Shown: positions 16,030-25,069, counted from the first letter of the stretch. The stretch: DNA of 64,000 nt from G965216695 sp965216695 (GCA_965216695.1 OZ244212.1:3658001-3722000), one strand, 5' to 3'. A program made the numbers and translations. The notes: generated from the letters alone by a model not told the origin.

Positions 16030-16602
16030 GTGAAGTTGAGATGTCCGTTCAGATCCCTGGTAATCGCCCCGGCTGTGGGCGTTTCTCGATGGTTGTGCGC
16101 CGTTTCCGTCGCCGCTGCGCTCGCCGTAACGGCCCCTATGGCGGTAGCGGCCGAGGAGAATCTGGCCGAGACCCAACCTGAGTCTGCCGAAATGGGTGCG
16201 GGTGCCCCGCAGCGCAACGTGCTGCCATCGCTCGAGGATATGCTCAGCGAAGCGGCGCCGTCGGACGTACCGCGCGAACGGTGTCTGACGCGGCGTGACA
16301 TCAAAACCGTACGCGTGCTTGATGACGGCCACCTGCTGTTTCGTACCCGAAGCGGCAAGTACTGGCTCAACCGGCTCGATCAATCGTGTGTCGGTCTGCA
16401 CCATGACATGTTGATGGTGCTGGACGAGGCCGGCATGCGGGTGTGCAACTCCGACCGGGTGTATGGTCGTGAGCGATCGTCGATTATGTACGTCGGGGTG
16501 ACCGTGGATTCGGCGACCTGCTTCCTTGGCGACTTCCAACCGATGGATGCGCAGCAGGCGAAGGCGATCTACGCCGACATGCTGCGCCGCAACCGCCGAT
16601 GA
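16030..16602 (+). CDS. DUF6491-like secreted protein (first of a tandem pair)
   Basis: A 190-residue protein with a GTG start and an N-terminal signal sequence (LCAVSVAAALAVTAPMAVAA). The mature part contains the pattern CLTRRDIKTVRVLDDGHLLF, then YWLNRLDQSCVGL, MRVCN and CFLGDFQPM, which fits DUF6491-type proteins: small secreted proteins with a C-x-IR...DD-x-x-LF...N-x-L...C signature. Four Cys probably form disulfides. Function is unknown. Its last four bases overlap the start of a second, related gene, and a third lies at the right window edge. Confidence 0.75.
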   Translation: MKLRCPFRSLVIAPAVGVSRWLCAVSVAAALAVTAPMAVAAEENLAETQPESAEMGAGAPQRNVLPSLEDMLSEAAPSDVPRERCLTRRDIKTVRVLDDGHLLFRTRSGKYWLNRLDQSCVGLHHDMLMVLDEAGMRVCNSDRVYGRERSSIMYVGVTVDSATCFLGDFQPMDAQQAKAIYADMLRRNRR

Positions 16603-17138
16603 ACGGCTTGCGCATTGCGTCGACTGCCGCTGCGGCACTGCTGATTGCGGCGGGTATATTCACCGGTGCACTGGCGTTCGCAGAAGCGACGCAGGACACC
16701 CCGGGCGAGGCGTCCGTGGATACTGCTGGGGGCGCGTCTAAGGACAACTCCGAAGATGGGCACGCCGAACCGTTCGACCTGGATGCATTTCTCGCGGAAG
16801 GTGCGCAAACGGGCGAGTACGCGGAGCTGGTGCGTTGTATTCAGGCGAGCCGTATTCGCGACATTGTGGTGTTGGACGACCAGCATGTTGCGTTCCGATT
16901 GTCGCGCGGTGAACAGTATCTGGTGCAGTTTCCGCACCGATGTCCCGGCCTGCACCGCAACGAGCCCGTCGCCTACGAAACGCGGGGTCAGCGCCTGTGC
17001 GCGCAGGATTGGATTCGGGGTATGGGTGGCTTCGGCAGCTACGGCCCTGGTATGCGGTGCAATCTGAACACGTTTCAGCCCGTCAGCGCGGAACAACTCG
17101 AATTGCTGAAGGACACGTTGCGACGCAGGCGCCGATGA
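16599..17138 (+). CDS. DUF6491-like secreted protein (second of a tandem pair)
   Basis: A 179-residue protein with a signal peptide (ALLIAAGIFTGALAFA), overlapping the preceding gene by ATGA. It repeats the same signature: CIQASRIRDIVVLDDQHVAF, YLVQFPHRCPGLH, QRLCAQDWI and CNLNTFQPVSAEQLELLKD. It is clearly a paralog of its neighbour by pattern and Cys spacing, though overall identity is modest. Both end in a basic RRxRR tail. A role in the envelope is likely; nothing more specific can be said. It is convergent with ligD. Confidence 0.75.
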   Translation: MNGLRIASTAAAALLIAAGIFTGALAFAEATQDTPGEASVDTAGGASKDNSEDGHAEPFDLDAFLAEGAQTGEYAELVRCIQASRIRDIVVLDDQHVAFRLSRGEQYLVQFPHRCPGLHRNEPVAYETRGQRLCAQDWIRGMGGFGSYGPGMRCNLNTFQPVSAEQLELLKDTLRRRRR

Positions 17139-17166
17139 CAGGTTGCGGCGCAGTGGTTCCCAGCCA

Positions 17167-19671
17167 TCAGCCCTCACCCGACTCATCCAACCGTTGTGCG
17201 AGAGCCGTGAGTGCGGCGTGCAGGTCGGGGCGCGCTTCCAGAATGCCGGCCATTGGATCACCGCCTCGGCGCAGCCGACGGATAGCGTTGGTGATATGAA
17301 ATCGCTCGTTGGTCAGCCGAGCGGTCGCCTCGTGCCAGCGCACCGGCATCGAGACCGACGCCGCCGGTTCCGCCCGCACGCTGAAGGGTGCGGCCAGCAG
17401 GCGGCCGTGGCCGTTCTGCAGAAAGTCCACGTAAACCTTGCCGTCACGGTGCCGCACCGCGCGTGCCATGGTTGCGATGTCGGGTAGACGCTGCACGATC
17501 ACCCGGCCGAGCAGTTCCGCCAGGGTGCGTGACTGCTCATGGGTGAGCTGCCGAGCAAGTGGAATCAGTACGTGTAATCCGCTGGCCCCGCTGGTCTTCA
17601 GGTAGGCGGGTAGGCCGACCTCTTCTGCCAGCTCGCCGAGCGCCCGTGCAACCGCGAGCACATTAGCGAAAGGGGCAGACTTCGGGTCCAGATCCAGGAC
17701 ACACCAGTCGGGATGTTCGAGGTCATCGATTCTGCTGTGCCACATGTGAATTACGATGGCACCCATGTTGGCGATGTAGGCCAGCCCCGCCTCGTGCTGA
17801 ATAATGAAGTAACTTACCTCGCGCTCGGCGCCGTCGCTCCACAACACAGCGCGCTGCAACCACTCGGGTGCGTAGTCGGGCGCATCACGCTGGTAGAACG
17901 ACTTGCCGTGAATACCATCCGGGAAACGCGTGAGCACGACCGGGCGGTCGTGCAGATACGGCAACATCCACTCGGCGACGCCGCGGTAGTAGGCAACCAG
18001 GTCACCCTTCGACAGGGCCTTCTCGGGGAAGAAGATTTTTTCGGGATGCGTAACCGTAACGTCCGGAAGCGGCCCCTCGTCAGTAAGCACCGCGTCCGGA
18101 TCATCCATACGGCCAATGCACTCTGCTGCGGACTTGTCGGCGCGAAGCCGAACGAAGACCGGCTGTCTAAGGTGGCCGCCGGCCGTGTACTCTCGAAACG
18201 CGACCTCGCAGACGAGTTCGGGCCGCACCCAGTTTACCGACGTTGCGGGCGGGTTGTGGGGTGCGAACCGGCGTCCGCGATCCAGTTTCCCTAGGGCGCG
18301 AGCAAGGTCGCGCCGAGCACTCCCGCTCAACCCGCTCCCTACGCGACCCACGTAGTGGAGTTCGCCGCGCCGAAACTCACCCAGCGCCAGCGCGCCGATG
18401 TCGCGGGCATTGGACCGGTTTGCAATCCACCCACAGACCACGAAGTCACCGGTCTTGCGTGAGCGCACCTTAATCCAGTGATCGGATCGGCCAGCCATGT
18501 ATGTGCTATCGATGCGTTTTGCGACGATGCCTTCCATACCTAGATTGATAGCAGCCTGATAGGTATCGCGCCCGCGCGTGCGTATGTGAGTCGAGAACCG
18601 AACTACGCCGGCCGGCGGAATCACGCGGGCCAGAAGACGTTTGCGTGTTTTCAATGGGAGCGATGTCAGGTCTGAGGATCGCAGTCGTAAGAGATCGAAG
18701 GCGAAGTAACACGCGGGCTGTTCGATCGCGGCGCGAGCTACTTCCACATCGGACGACAGTGCTGCGCGCTGTTGAAGTTTTGAGAAGTCGGGCACGCCAT
18801 GATCATTGAGCACAACCACCTCTCCGTCGACGACCAAATGGTCGACGGGCCAGTGTGAGAGGCTCTGCGCAATCTCGGGAAACAAGCGCGTCAGATCGTT
18901 GCCGTTGCGCGACACCAGGCGCAGATGTTCGGGGCTCTTCTGTGCGATCAGCCGGTATCCGTCGTACTTCAGTTCGAAAACCCAATCGGGTGAATCGAAC
19001 GCCTGTCCGGCGCGCGCAAGCATCGGTTGTGGCAGCGGCGGTGCCGGGTCGCCCACCGGCGGCGCGCCTGTGCGCTTTAGGGCGCGGGCAATGGCGCGGG
19101 TTGTGGGCCGCGGATCTGCAAGGCCGTCCACCGTGAGTCCCGACAGCACCGACTCGTTGCCGAACGCGGTGTCCACGGCTGCGTAGTCGTCCCGCTCTTT
19201 GATCAGCAGCCAGTCACGTGCGTCGGGTTTCTTGCGCCCGCCCATGCGTACCAACGTCCACCGTCCGCGGAGCTTGTAGCCGTGCAGGTCGAACAGAAGT
19301 TTGCCGTTGGCGAGGCCTGCGGCGACGTCCCCTATCGGAGACCAGGTACCTCGATCCCAAACGATGACGAAACCCGCGCCGTAGTTACCCTCAGGAATGC
19401 GGCCCTCAAAGTCCGCGTAGTCGAGAGGATGGTCTTCCACCTGTGCCGCGAATCGCTTGTCGGTTGGATCGTTGCTGGGCCCTTTCGGGACGGCCCAGGA
19501 TTTGAGCACGCCGTCGAATTCCAACCGGACGTCCCAGTGCAATGCGCGGGCCCGATGCTGCTGCACGACGAACAGCTTACCCGTTGCGGGAATGAGGAGT
19601 CGGTCGAACGGTTCCGGCGTAGCGCCGGCGCTGCGCATCGTCCGGTATTTCTGGAGCCCCGACTGCGGCAT
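17167..19671 (-). CDS. ligD: Multifunctional DNA ligase D (NHEJ)
   Basis: An 834-residue, full-length LigD with three domains in the order phosphoesterase, ligase, polymerase. The 3'-phosphoesterase (residues ~1-190) has HRARALHWDVRLEFDG and HPLDYADFEGRIPEGNYGAG. The ATP-dependent ligase (~215-510) has motif I ELKYDGYR with the adenylated Lys235, and DGEVVV. The primase-polymerase (~540-830) has THPEKIFFPEKALSKGD, FYQRDAP and the catalytic DLDP. It repairs double-strand breaks together with Ku, which is encoded divergently 107 bases away. No domain is missing. Confidence 0.97.
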   Translation of the reverse strand: MPQSGLQKYRTMRSAGATPEPFDRLLIPATGKLFVVQQHRARALHWDVRLEFDGVLKSWAVPKGPSNDPTDKRFAAQVEDHPLDYADFEGRIPEGNYGAGFVIVWDRGTWSPIGDVAAGLANGKLLFDLHGYKLRGRWTLVRMGGRKKPDARDWLLIKERDDYAAVDTAFGNESVLSGLTVDGLADPRPTTRAIARALKRTGAPPVGDPAPPLPQPMLARAGQAFDSPDWVFELKYDGYRLIAQKSPEHLRLVSRNGNDLTRLFPEIAQSLSHWPVDHLVVDGEVVVLNDHGVPDFSKLQQRAALSSDVEVARAAIEQPACYFAFDLLRLRSSDLTSLPLKTRKRLLARVIPPAGVVRFSTHIRTRGRDTYQAAINLGMEGIVAKRIDSTYMAGRSDHWIKVRSRKTGDFVVCGWIANRSNARDIGALALGEFRRGELHYVGRVGSGLSGSARRDLARALGKLDRGRRFAPHNPPATSVNWVRPELVCEVAFREYTAGGHLRQPVFVRLRADKSAAECIGRMDDPDAVLTDEGPLPDVTVTHPEKIFFPEKALSKGDLVAYYRGVAEWMLPYLHDRPVVLTRFPDGIHGKSFYQRDAPDYAPEWLQRAVLWSDGAEREVSYFIIQHEAGLAYIANMGAIVIHMWHSRIDDLEHPDWCVLDLDPKSAPFANVLAVARALGELAEEVGLPAYLKTSGASGLHVLIPLARQLTHEQSRTLAELLGRVIVQRLPDIATMARAVRHRDGKVYVDFLQNGHGRLLAAPFSVRAEPAASVSMPVRWHEATARLTNERFHITNAIRRLRRGGDPMAGILEARPDLHAALTALAQRLDESGEG

Positions 19672-19778
19672 GTGTCACGCTGGTGTGGTGCAATGCGCGT
19701 GCGGGTGTTGCCGCGCGTTACTGTATTTTTCGCTCTGTTGCGCTATATTCCCGCCTCGCCCCAGGTGAGGAGACGAGT
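19672..19778. promoter_or_regulatory. Divergent ligD-ku promoter region
   Basis: These 107 bases lie between the starts of ligD (minus) and ku (plus). A TATATT at 19744-19749 is a reasonable -10 for ku, but no good -35 hexamer stands at the right distance. The ku ribosome-binding site GTGAGGAG lies just before its ATG. Confidence 0.45.
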
Positions 19779-20693
19779 ATGGCCGCTCGAGCCATGGCTT
19801 CCGGCACGATCGCATTTGGTCTCGTGTCGATCCCGGTGAAGATGTATTCCACCGTGGATACCACCAAAGCAATCCGTTTCAACTATCTGAGCAAAGACGG
19901 TGCGCGCTTGAAACAGCAGTATATCCGCGCGACGGACGGCGAGGTAGTGGAGCGCGAGGATCGCGTGCAGGGGTATGAGTTTGCGAAGGGACAATACGTA
20001 ACGTTCACGCCGGACGAGATCAAGGCGATGAATGTGGAGTCGACCAACGCAATCGACATCACCGAGTTCGTCCCGGTGGATACCATCGAGCGGATCTACA
20101 TCGAGAAGGTCTACTATCTCGGGCCGGACAAAGGCGCGGCCCGATCGTATCACCTGCTGAAGGAAGCACTTCGCGAGAGCGGACGCGGCGCGCTCGCCAA
20201 GTACGCGGCGCGTGGCAAGAGCTATCTGGTGCTGGTACGCCCGATGGGCGACGGACTGGTAATGGAGCAGCTCAAGCACGCGGACGAATTGCGTTCGTTC
20301 GGCGATGTGCCACTGGACGTCTGCGAGGTGGCGCGGCCGGAGCTGGAACTCGCCATGCAGATTATTGATCAACGCACGTCCGATGAGTTTGATCCGGCGC
20401 AGTACGAAGATGAAGTGCGCTCCCGCATCATGGAGTTGATTCAGCAGAAGATTGATGGCCAGGAAGTAACGATGCCGCCGGAGGAGCAACCTCAGGCGAA
20501 GATCGTTGATCTGCTCGAAGCGTTGAAAGCGTCTGTTGGGGAACCCGCAAAGGCGGGTGATGCGAAGGCGTCAGGCCGTAAACCGGCGGAACGAAAATCA
20601 GCGCGCCGGGCGCCAGCGAAGGGCAAAGCTGCATCCGGTGCCGCGAAGAAGAAGGCTGCTGGCGGATCGCGCAAGTCGCGGAGCAAGAATTAG
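19779..20693 (+). CDS. ku: Non-homologous end joining protein Ku
   Basis: A 304-residue bacterial Ku. The N-terminus ASGTIAFGLVSIPVKMYSTV is typical, followed by the central DNA-ring region (VQGYEFAKGQYVTFTPDEI, IDITEFVPVDTIERIYIEKVYYLGP) and a C-terminal Lys-, Ala- and Arg-rich extension of about 45 residues that can bind DNA. Ku holds broken ends and recruits LigD. The start at 19779 is preferred over the longer frame because of the GAGGAG upstream and the family-typical N-terminus. A MerR-TPR gene follows after 24 bases. Confidence 0.97.
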   Translation: MAARAMASGTIAFGLVSIPVKMYSTVDTTKAIRFNYLSKDGARLKQQYIRATDGEVVEREDRVQGYEFAKGQYVTFTPDEIKAMNVESTNAIDITEFVPVDTIERIYIEKVYYLGPDKGAARSYHLLKEALRESGRGALAKYAARGKSYLVLVRPMGDGLVMEQLKHADELRSFGDVPLDVCEVARPELELAMQIIDQRTSDEFDPAQYEDEVRSRIMELIQQKIDGQEVTMPPEEQPQAKIVDLLEALKASVGEPAKAGDAKASGRKPAERKSARRAPAKGKAASGAAKKKAAGGSRKSRSKN

Positions 20694-20717
20694 TACCAAG
20701 GTTAACACCAGGATTCG

Positions 20718-21539
20718 ATGAGCGGATATACCACGCGCGAGGTCGCAGACCTCATCGGACTCAAACAAGACCAGGTAAGGCACTACGTGAGGCGCAGATT
20801 GTTGCGCCCGGACCGCGGGTCCCAGGGTGAGTACCGGTTCAATTTCCAGGACATTGTGCTGCTGCGAAGCGCCAAAGGATTGCTCGACGCTCAGGTTTCT
20901 CCCCGCAAGGCGTACAAGGTTTTGCTGAAGCTCCAGCAGGACCTTGCGCAGAGCAAGTCGTTGTCGTCACTTCGGGTGTTCGCGGACGGCAGCGCGGTGG
21001 TTCTGCAGGAAGACAGCCAGATGTGGAACGTGGAGTCAGGTCAGGGCCACCTGGACTTCTCCGTCGGTGAGCTCGCAGACAACGTTGCCGATCTTGCCAA
21101 TCGCAACTTGATCGTGGCGAAAGAATCCGACGACATGACGTCGGACGACTGGTACAACCTGGCACTGGATCTGGAAGAAGTCGATCCGAATCGCGCGCCT
21201 GACGCCTACCGCCAGGCGCTGCGGCTCGATCCGCAGAACGCCGATGCTCATGTAAATCTCGGTCGCCTGCATCAGCTCCAGGGCGACCTCCGGAAAGCGA
21301 AACGGCACTACCAGCGCGCGGTGGACGTAGCGCCCAAACACCAGCTGGCGCTCTACAATCTGGGCACGGTCTTCGACGAACTCGACGAAATGGAGACCGC
21401 CGCCGAATATTATCGCCGCTCGCTCGCGATTCCGGATGCGCACTACAACCTGTCACGTATCTGTGAGCTGCGCGGCGACGAGCTGTCCGCTCTGCGACAC
21501 ATGCGTCGTTACCGCGATTTGCTGGATCAGGAGCGCTGA
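20718..21539 (+). CDS. MerR-type DNA-binding protein fused to TPR repeats
   Basis: A 273-residue protein. Residues 1-~70 form a MerR-like winged helix (YTTREVADLIGLKQDQVRHY, RPDRGSQGEYRFNFQDIVLL). A linker of about 70 residues follows, and then TPR units from ~150 to the end (DAYRQALRLDPQNADAHVNL, AKRHYQRAVDVAPKHQLALY, AAEYYRRSLAIPDAHYNLSR). No effector-binding Cys or ligand pocket of ordinary MerR proteins is seen; the TPR part suggests a protein partner. It lies 24 bases after ku on the same strand and is probably co-transcribed, which suggests a role in controlling or assisting end joining. Confidence 0.88.
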   Translation: MSGYTTREVADLIGLKQDQVRHYVRRRLLRPDRGSQGEYRFNFQDIVLLRSAKGLLDAQVSPRKAYKVLLKLQQDLAQSKSLSSLRVFADGSAVVLQEDSQMWNVESGQGHLDFSVGELADNVADLANRNLIVAKESDDMTSDDWYNLALDLEEVDPNRAPDAYRQALRLDPQNADAHVNLGRLHQLQGDLRKAKRHYQRAVDVAPKHQLALYNLGTVFDELDEMETAAEYYRRSLAIPDAHYNLSRICELRGDELSALRHMRRYRDLLDQER

Positions 21540-21574
21540 CACTCAGCGCAAGCGGGGCCAAACGCGCGAGTAAT

Positions 21575-22681
21575 TCAGCGCCCCGGCTTGTTCAGCACAA
21601 CGTGCACGTGCGAGCACCCTCGAAAGATCATGGACTTGCGCCGTTTGTGGGCGCGCACCTCGAACGGCGGCAGTTTGGCCAGCGCAACCTCTGCTTCAAC
21701 GCGTGCGAGCGCGGCGCCCAGACAATGGTGAATACCCCGTCCGAACGCTAGATGAGCACCGGCCGTCGGGTCGTGATTTGCGGCGCCGATCAGTAGCAGC
21801 ACGGTGCTTCCCTTTTTGATCGTCTGGCCCCCGATCTCGACGTCCTGCAGCGCCCAGCGGCGAACCGATTGGGACGGCGGATCGAGCCGCAGTACGTCGT
21901 CGACGAACGCAGGTATGCGTTCGCGGTGCGCTTCGGTGAAACGCAACAGCGCGTTGCCGATCAGATCCGCGGTTGTGAAGCTGCCGGCGCCGACCAGCAG
22001 TGCACACATATCCACCACTTCGTCTTCGGTCAGGTCGCCGTCGATCAGACGGGACACCAGGTCGTTGTCCGGTCGCGTCCGGCGCGCGGCAATCGTGTCG
22101 CGCATGCACAGCCGCATGGCTTCGTCGGCCTCCACGATTGAATTCCATTGCGTGTCCGTCGGCATCGGATAGCCCTGCATCAACAGCGTATCGGTCCAGC
22201 GTCGGAAGTCCGCGTGCCGATCCGAAGCAACGCCGATGTACTCGGCGATGGCGATCGTCGTCAGCGGTCCCGCGTAGTCGACAATTGCATCGAACTCTTC
22301 CGGCAACTCGCTTAGCACACGCTCGGCGATCGCCTCGATCGTTGCGCGGAACGCCGTTACCGTTCGAGGTGTGAATGCCCGATTCACTGCGCCGCGCAAC
22401 CGCGCGTGTTCGTGTGCGTCCAGGTTCATCATGTCTGGCGAACGGCGCGTAACAGGATTCTCAGCACGGGGGTCGCGGACCTGGCCGACGCTGCGGGGAT
22501 CGGCGGAGAGCCGCTGGTCCTTCAGCAGTGCGGCCACCTCCGGGTATCCGCTGACGGTGTACGCTGCACCGTCGAAATGCACGGGGGCAGCGTTGCGTAG
22601 ACGCGCATAGACACCGTAGGGGTCCCGTTCGAAATCAGGGTCGAACGGGGTGAGTTCGAGACCTTCCGGTATGTCGGCCAT
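21575..22681 (-). CDS. Cytochrome P450
   Basis: A 368-residue soluble bacterial P450, starting at MADIPEGLELTPFDPDFERD. The haem-binding loop is FGRGIHHCLGAALAR with the proximal Cys; the I-helix oxygen-activation motif reads VGAGSFTTADL; a LDAHEHARLRGAVNRAFTP segment is typical. The K-helix motif normally ExxR reads DVLR, so Glu is replaced by Asp. It probably hydroxylates a small hydrophobic compound using a separate ferredoxin system, which is not encoded nearby. The reading frame extends upstream to 22891, but that part overlaps the AsnC-type gene and lacks P450 similarity. Confidence 0.93.
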   Translation of the reverse strand: MADIPEGLELTPFDPDFERDPYGVYARLRNAAPVHFDGAAYTVSGYPEVAALLKDQRLSADPRSVGQVRDPRAENPVTRRSPDMMNLDAHEHARLRGAVNRAFTPRTVTAFRATIEAIAERVLSELPEEFDAIVDYAGPLTTIAIAEYIGVASDRHADFRRWTDTLLMQGYPMPTDTQWNSIVEADEAMRLCMRDTIAARRTRPDNDLVSRLIDGDLTEDEVVDMCALLVGAGSFTTADLIGNALLRFTEAHRERIPAFVDDVLRLDPPSQSVRRWALQDVEIGGQTIKKGSTVLLLIGAANHDPTAGAHLAFGRGIHHCLGAALARVEAEVALAKLPPFEVRAHKRRKSMIFRGCSHVHVVLNKPGR

Positions 22682-22782
22682 GGGCGTTTCCGAATGACGG
22701 GATCCGGAGACTAGTTGGCGCCGGACCGAAATTGCAGTCTTGATTCTTGCGCGCGACTGGTTACGCCGGGCCTGCGGGCACG

Positions 22783-23253
22783 TCAGCGCGCTTCGCGCAC
22801 GGGCAAACCGGCGCTGTGCTTCACCACCTGCAGACTGAATTGCGATTCGATGTTTGTGACGCCCGGGAAGTGCAGAATGTGGTTCATACACAGATCCGAA
22901 AAATGATCCATGCTCGTGGCAACCACTTTCATCAGATAGTCATAACTGCCCGTCATCGCGTGGCACTCGACGATGTACTCCTCAGCGCGTACGCGAGACA
23001 CAAACGCGTCCCTCTTCGCGTCGTCCCGTTTTTCGAGGGATGCGGCCACGAACGCGGTTACCTGCAACCCGATGAGCCGCTGGTTTAGCCGCGCCGAGTA
23101 AAACTCGATCACGCCTGCCTGTTCGAGCCCGCGAATGCGACGAAGGCATGGTGATTCGGATAAGCCGACGCGTTGGGCAATCTCGACGTTTGGCAGGCGG
23201 CCTTCCCGTTGCAGCAGTGACAGAATGTCCCGTTCCGCGCGGTCGAACTGCAT
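22783..23253 (-). CDS. Lrp/AsnC family transcriptional regulator
   Basis: A 156-residue regulator with an N-terminal helix-turn-helix (RLPNVEIAQRVGLSESPCLRR, of which the core is residues ~18-38) and a C-terminal RAM/ligand-binding domain (VECHAMTGSYDYLMKVV, ending with the GVTNIESQFSLQVVK strand). It is divergent from hppD across 143 bases, so control of tyrosine catabolism in response to an amino acid is the natural reading. Position and family support this; direct evidence is lacking. Confidence 0.93.
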   Translation of the reverse strand: MQFDRAERDILSLLQREGRLPNVEIAQRVGLSESPCLRRIRGLEQAGVIEFYSARLNQRLIGLQVTAFVAASLEKRDDAKRDAFVSRVRAEEYIVECHAMTGSYDYLMKVVATSMDHFSDLCMNHILHFPGVTNIESQFSLQVVKHSAGLPVREAR

Positions 23254-23293
23254 ATCGGCAGATTCCTTCTACTATTTGGAAGATTCAGACATG

Positions 23294-23316
23294 ATCTGCT
23301 CGATAATATCTCAGAT
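23294..23316. promoter_or_regulatory. Possible AsnC/Lrp operator between the regulator and hppD
   Basis: A dyad ATCTG (23294-23298), 13 AT-rich bases, CAGAT (23312-23316) lies between the divergent regulator and hppD genes. The size and AT-rich centre suit an Lrp-family site, but half-sites are only five bases long. Confidence 0.3.
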
Positions 23317-23396
23317 GTGGGGATTTAGGCGACTCATGGCGGCCATACCGCGCTAGATTGGGCGTTTCCTGTGCTGATGATCCTGAGGAGACTGCG

Positions 23397-24485
23397 ATGT
23401 CGGAACGGTTCGACAATCCGATGGGACTGGACGGCTTCGAGTTCATCGAATTCGCTTCCAGCGAGCGCGGTGTAATCGAACCCGTGTTCGAGCGCCTGGG
23501 CTTCACGCAGGTGGCGAAGCATCGCTCGAAGGAGGTGGATCTGTGGCGCCAGGGCGGCATCAACCTGATCATCAACTATGAACCCAGATCTCCGGCGTTT
23601 TTTTACGCGGAAGAACATGGTCCGTCGGCGTGCGGGATGGCGTTCCGCGTTCGCAACGCGCAGCAGGCGTACCAGCGCGCGCTCGACCTGGGCGCTCAGC
23701 CGATCGACATCCCGTGCGGCCCGATGGAGCTGAAGTTGCCTGCGATACGCGGAATCGGCGGTGCGATCATTTATCTGATCGATCGCTACGAGGAGGGTGC
23801 GTCTATTTATGATATCGACTTTGTGTACCTCGACGGCGTTGAGCGACACCCGAAGGGGTGCGGGTTTGAAGTCATCGATCACCTCACGCACAACGTCTAC
23901 AAAGGACGGATGCAGTACTGGGCCGACTACTACGAGCGGCTGTTTAACTTTCGTGAGATCCGCTACTTCGACATCAAGGGCGAGCACACGGGGCTCACGT
24001 CGAAGGCGATGACGGCGCCAGACGGCAAGATTCGCATTCCGCTCAACGAAGAAGCAGGCGGTGACGGCCAGATCGAAGAATTTCTGCTGAAGTACAACGG
24101 CGAAGGCATTCAGCACATTGCGTTCATCTGCAACGATCTGCCGGGGTGTCTCGACCGGCTGCAGGTGCTCGGCACCCGGTTTATGACACCGCCGCCGGAT
24201 ACGTACTACGACATGCTGGAAGAGCGGCTGCCAGGCCACGGACAACCGGTGGACGAACTCAAACAACGGGGCATTCTGCTCGACGGCTCTACTGACGGCG
24301 AATCACCTCGCTTGTTGCTGCAGATTTTCTCGGAAAATCTGGTGGGGCCGATTTTCTTCGAGTTCATCGAGCGGCGGGGCGATGAGGGATTCGGCGAGGG
24401 CAATTTCCGCGCGTTGTTCGAATCCATGGAGCGCGATCAGATTCGCCGCGGCGTTTTGAACCCGGGCGGAAGTTCGGTAGGTTAG
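23397..24485 (+). CDS. hppD: 4-hydroxyphenylpyruvate dioxygenase
   Basis: A 362-residue enzyme of the VOC fold with two domains. Iron ligands are visible as the His in VIDHLTHNV, the His in GIQHIAFICND and the Glu in FFEFIERRGDEGFGEGNF, whose C-terminal helix gates the active site. It converts 4-hydroxyphenylpyruvate to homogentisate, the second step of tyrosine degradation. The start at 23397 has GAGGAG six bases upstream. It heads a three-gene unit with a VOC protein and fahA. Confidence 0.95.
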   Translation: MSERFDNPMGLDGFEFIEFASSERGVIEPVFERLGFTQVAKHRSKEVDLWRQGGINLIINYEPRSPAFFYAEEHGPSACGMAFRVRNAQQAYQRALDLGAQPIDIPCGPMELKLPAIRGIGGAIIYLIDRYEEGASIYDIDFVYLDGVERHPKGCGFEVIDHLTHNVYKGRMQYWADYYERLFNFREIRYFDIKGEHTGLTSKAMTAPDGKIRIPLNEEAGGDGQIEEFLLKYNGEGIQHIAFICNDLPGCLDRLQVLGTRFMTPPPDTYYDMLEERLPGHGQPVDELKQRGILLDGSTDGESPRLLLQIFSENLVGPIFFEFIERRGDEGFGEGNFRALFESMERDQIRRGVLNPGGSSVG

Positions 24486-24515
24486 GCGAGAGCGGATTAT
24501 CAGGATGCCAATGCA

Positions 24516-25055
24516 ATGAACCTCAGAGGTGTACATCACGTTGCGTATCGCTGCCGCGATGCGAAAGAAACGGTGGAGTTCTACCAGCGGGTGCTGGATA
24601 TGGATTTCGTGCTCGCCATTGCCGAAGACCAGGTACCTTCGACGAAAGCGCCGGATCCGTACATGCATGTATTTCTGGACGCGGGCAACGGCAACGTGCT
24701 CGCGTTTTTCGAGTTGCCGAACTCACCGGAGATGGGGCGTGACGAGAACACGCCTGACTGGGTGCAGCATCTTGCGCTTCGCGTTGACAGCTACGATGAG
24801 CTTGTCGATGCACAGGCGCGACTGGAGCGGGAGGGGCTGGATGTGCTGGGACCGATCAACCACGGCATCTTCCAGTCAATCTACTTTCGTGACCCCAACG
24901 GCCATCGGGTGGAATTGGCGGCGGATACGCGTACGGAAGAAGAGATGCGCATGCTGCACGAGGTCGCGCCCGAGATGCTCGAGGAGTGGAGTCGCACCCG
25001 CAAAGCGCCAATGCACGCCGCGTGGTTGCACGAAAAGGAGTTCGATCCCGGTTGA
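24516..25055 (+). CDS. VOC family (glyoxalase/extradiol-dioxygenase-like) protein
   Basis: A 179-residue single VOC module pair. Candidate metal ligands are His8 (VHHVAYR), His85 (WVQHLALR) and Glu133 (NGHRVELAAD), the spacing used by glyoxalase I, extradiol dioxygenases and similar enzymes. It begins 30 bases after hppD and ends where fahA begins, so it very likely serves tyrosine catabolism. The standard pathway needs homogentisate 1,2-dioxygenase between these two steps, and none is encoded here; whether this protein acts on homogentisate or on a side product is unknown. Confidence 0.85.
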   Translation: MNLRGVHHVAYRCRDAKETVEFYQRVLDMDFVLAIAEDQVPSTKAPDPYMHVFLDAGNGNVLAFFELPNSPEMGRDENTPDWVQHLALRVDSYDELVDAQARLEREGLDVLGPINHGIFQSIYFRDPNGHRVELAADTRTEEEMRMLHEVAPEMLEEWSRTRKAPMHAAWLHEKEFDPG

Positions 25056-25069
25056 TGCCGGGCGGGGCC

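Noticed and set aside
22682..22891. N-terminal extension of the P450 frame
   Set aside because: It overlaps the AsnC-type gene and encodes an Arg-rich stretch without P450 similarity; the start at 22681 gives a normal N-terminus.
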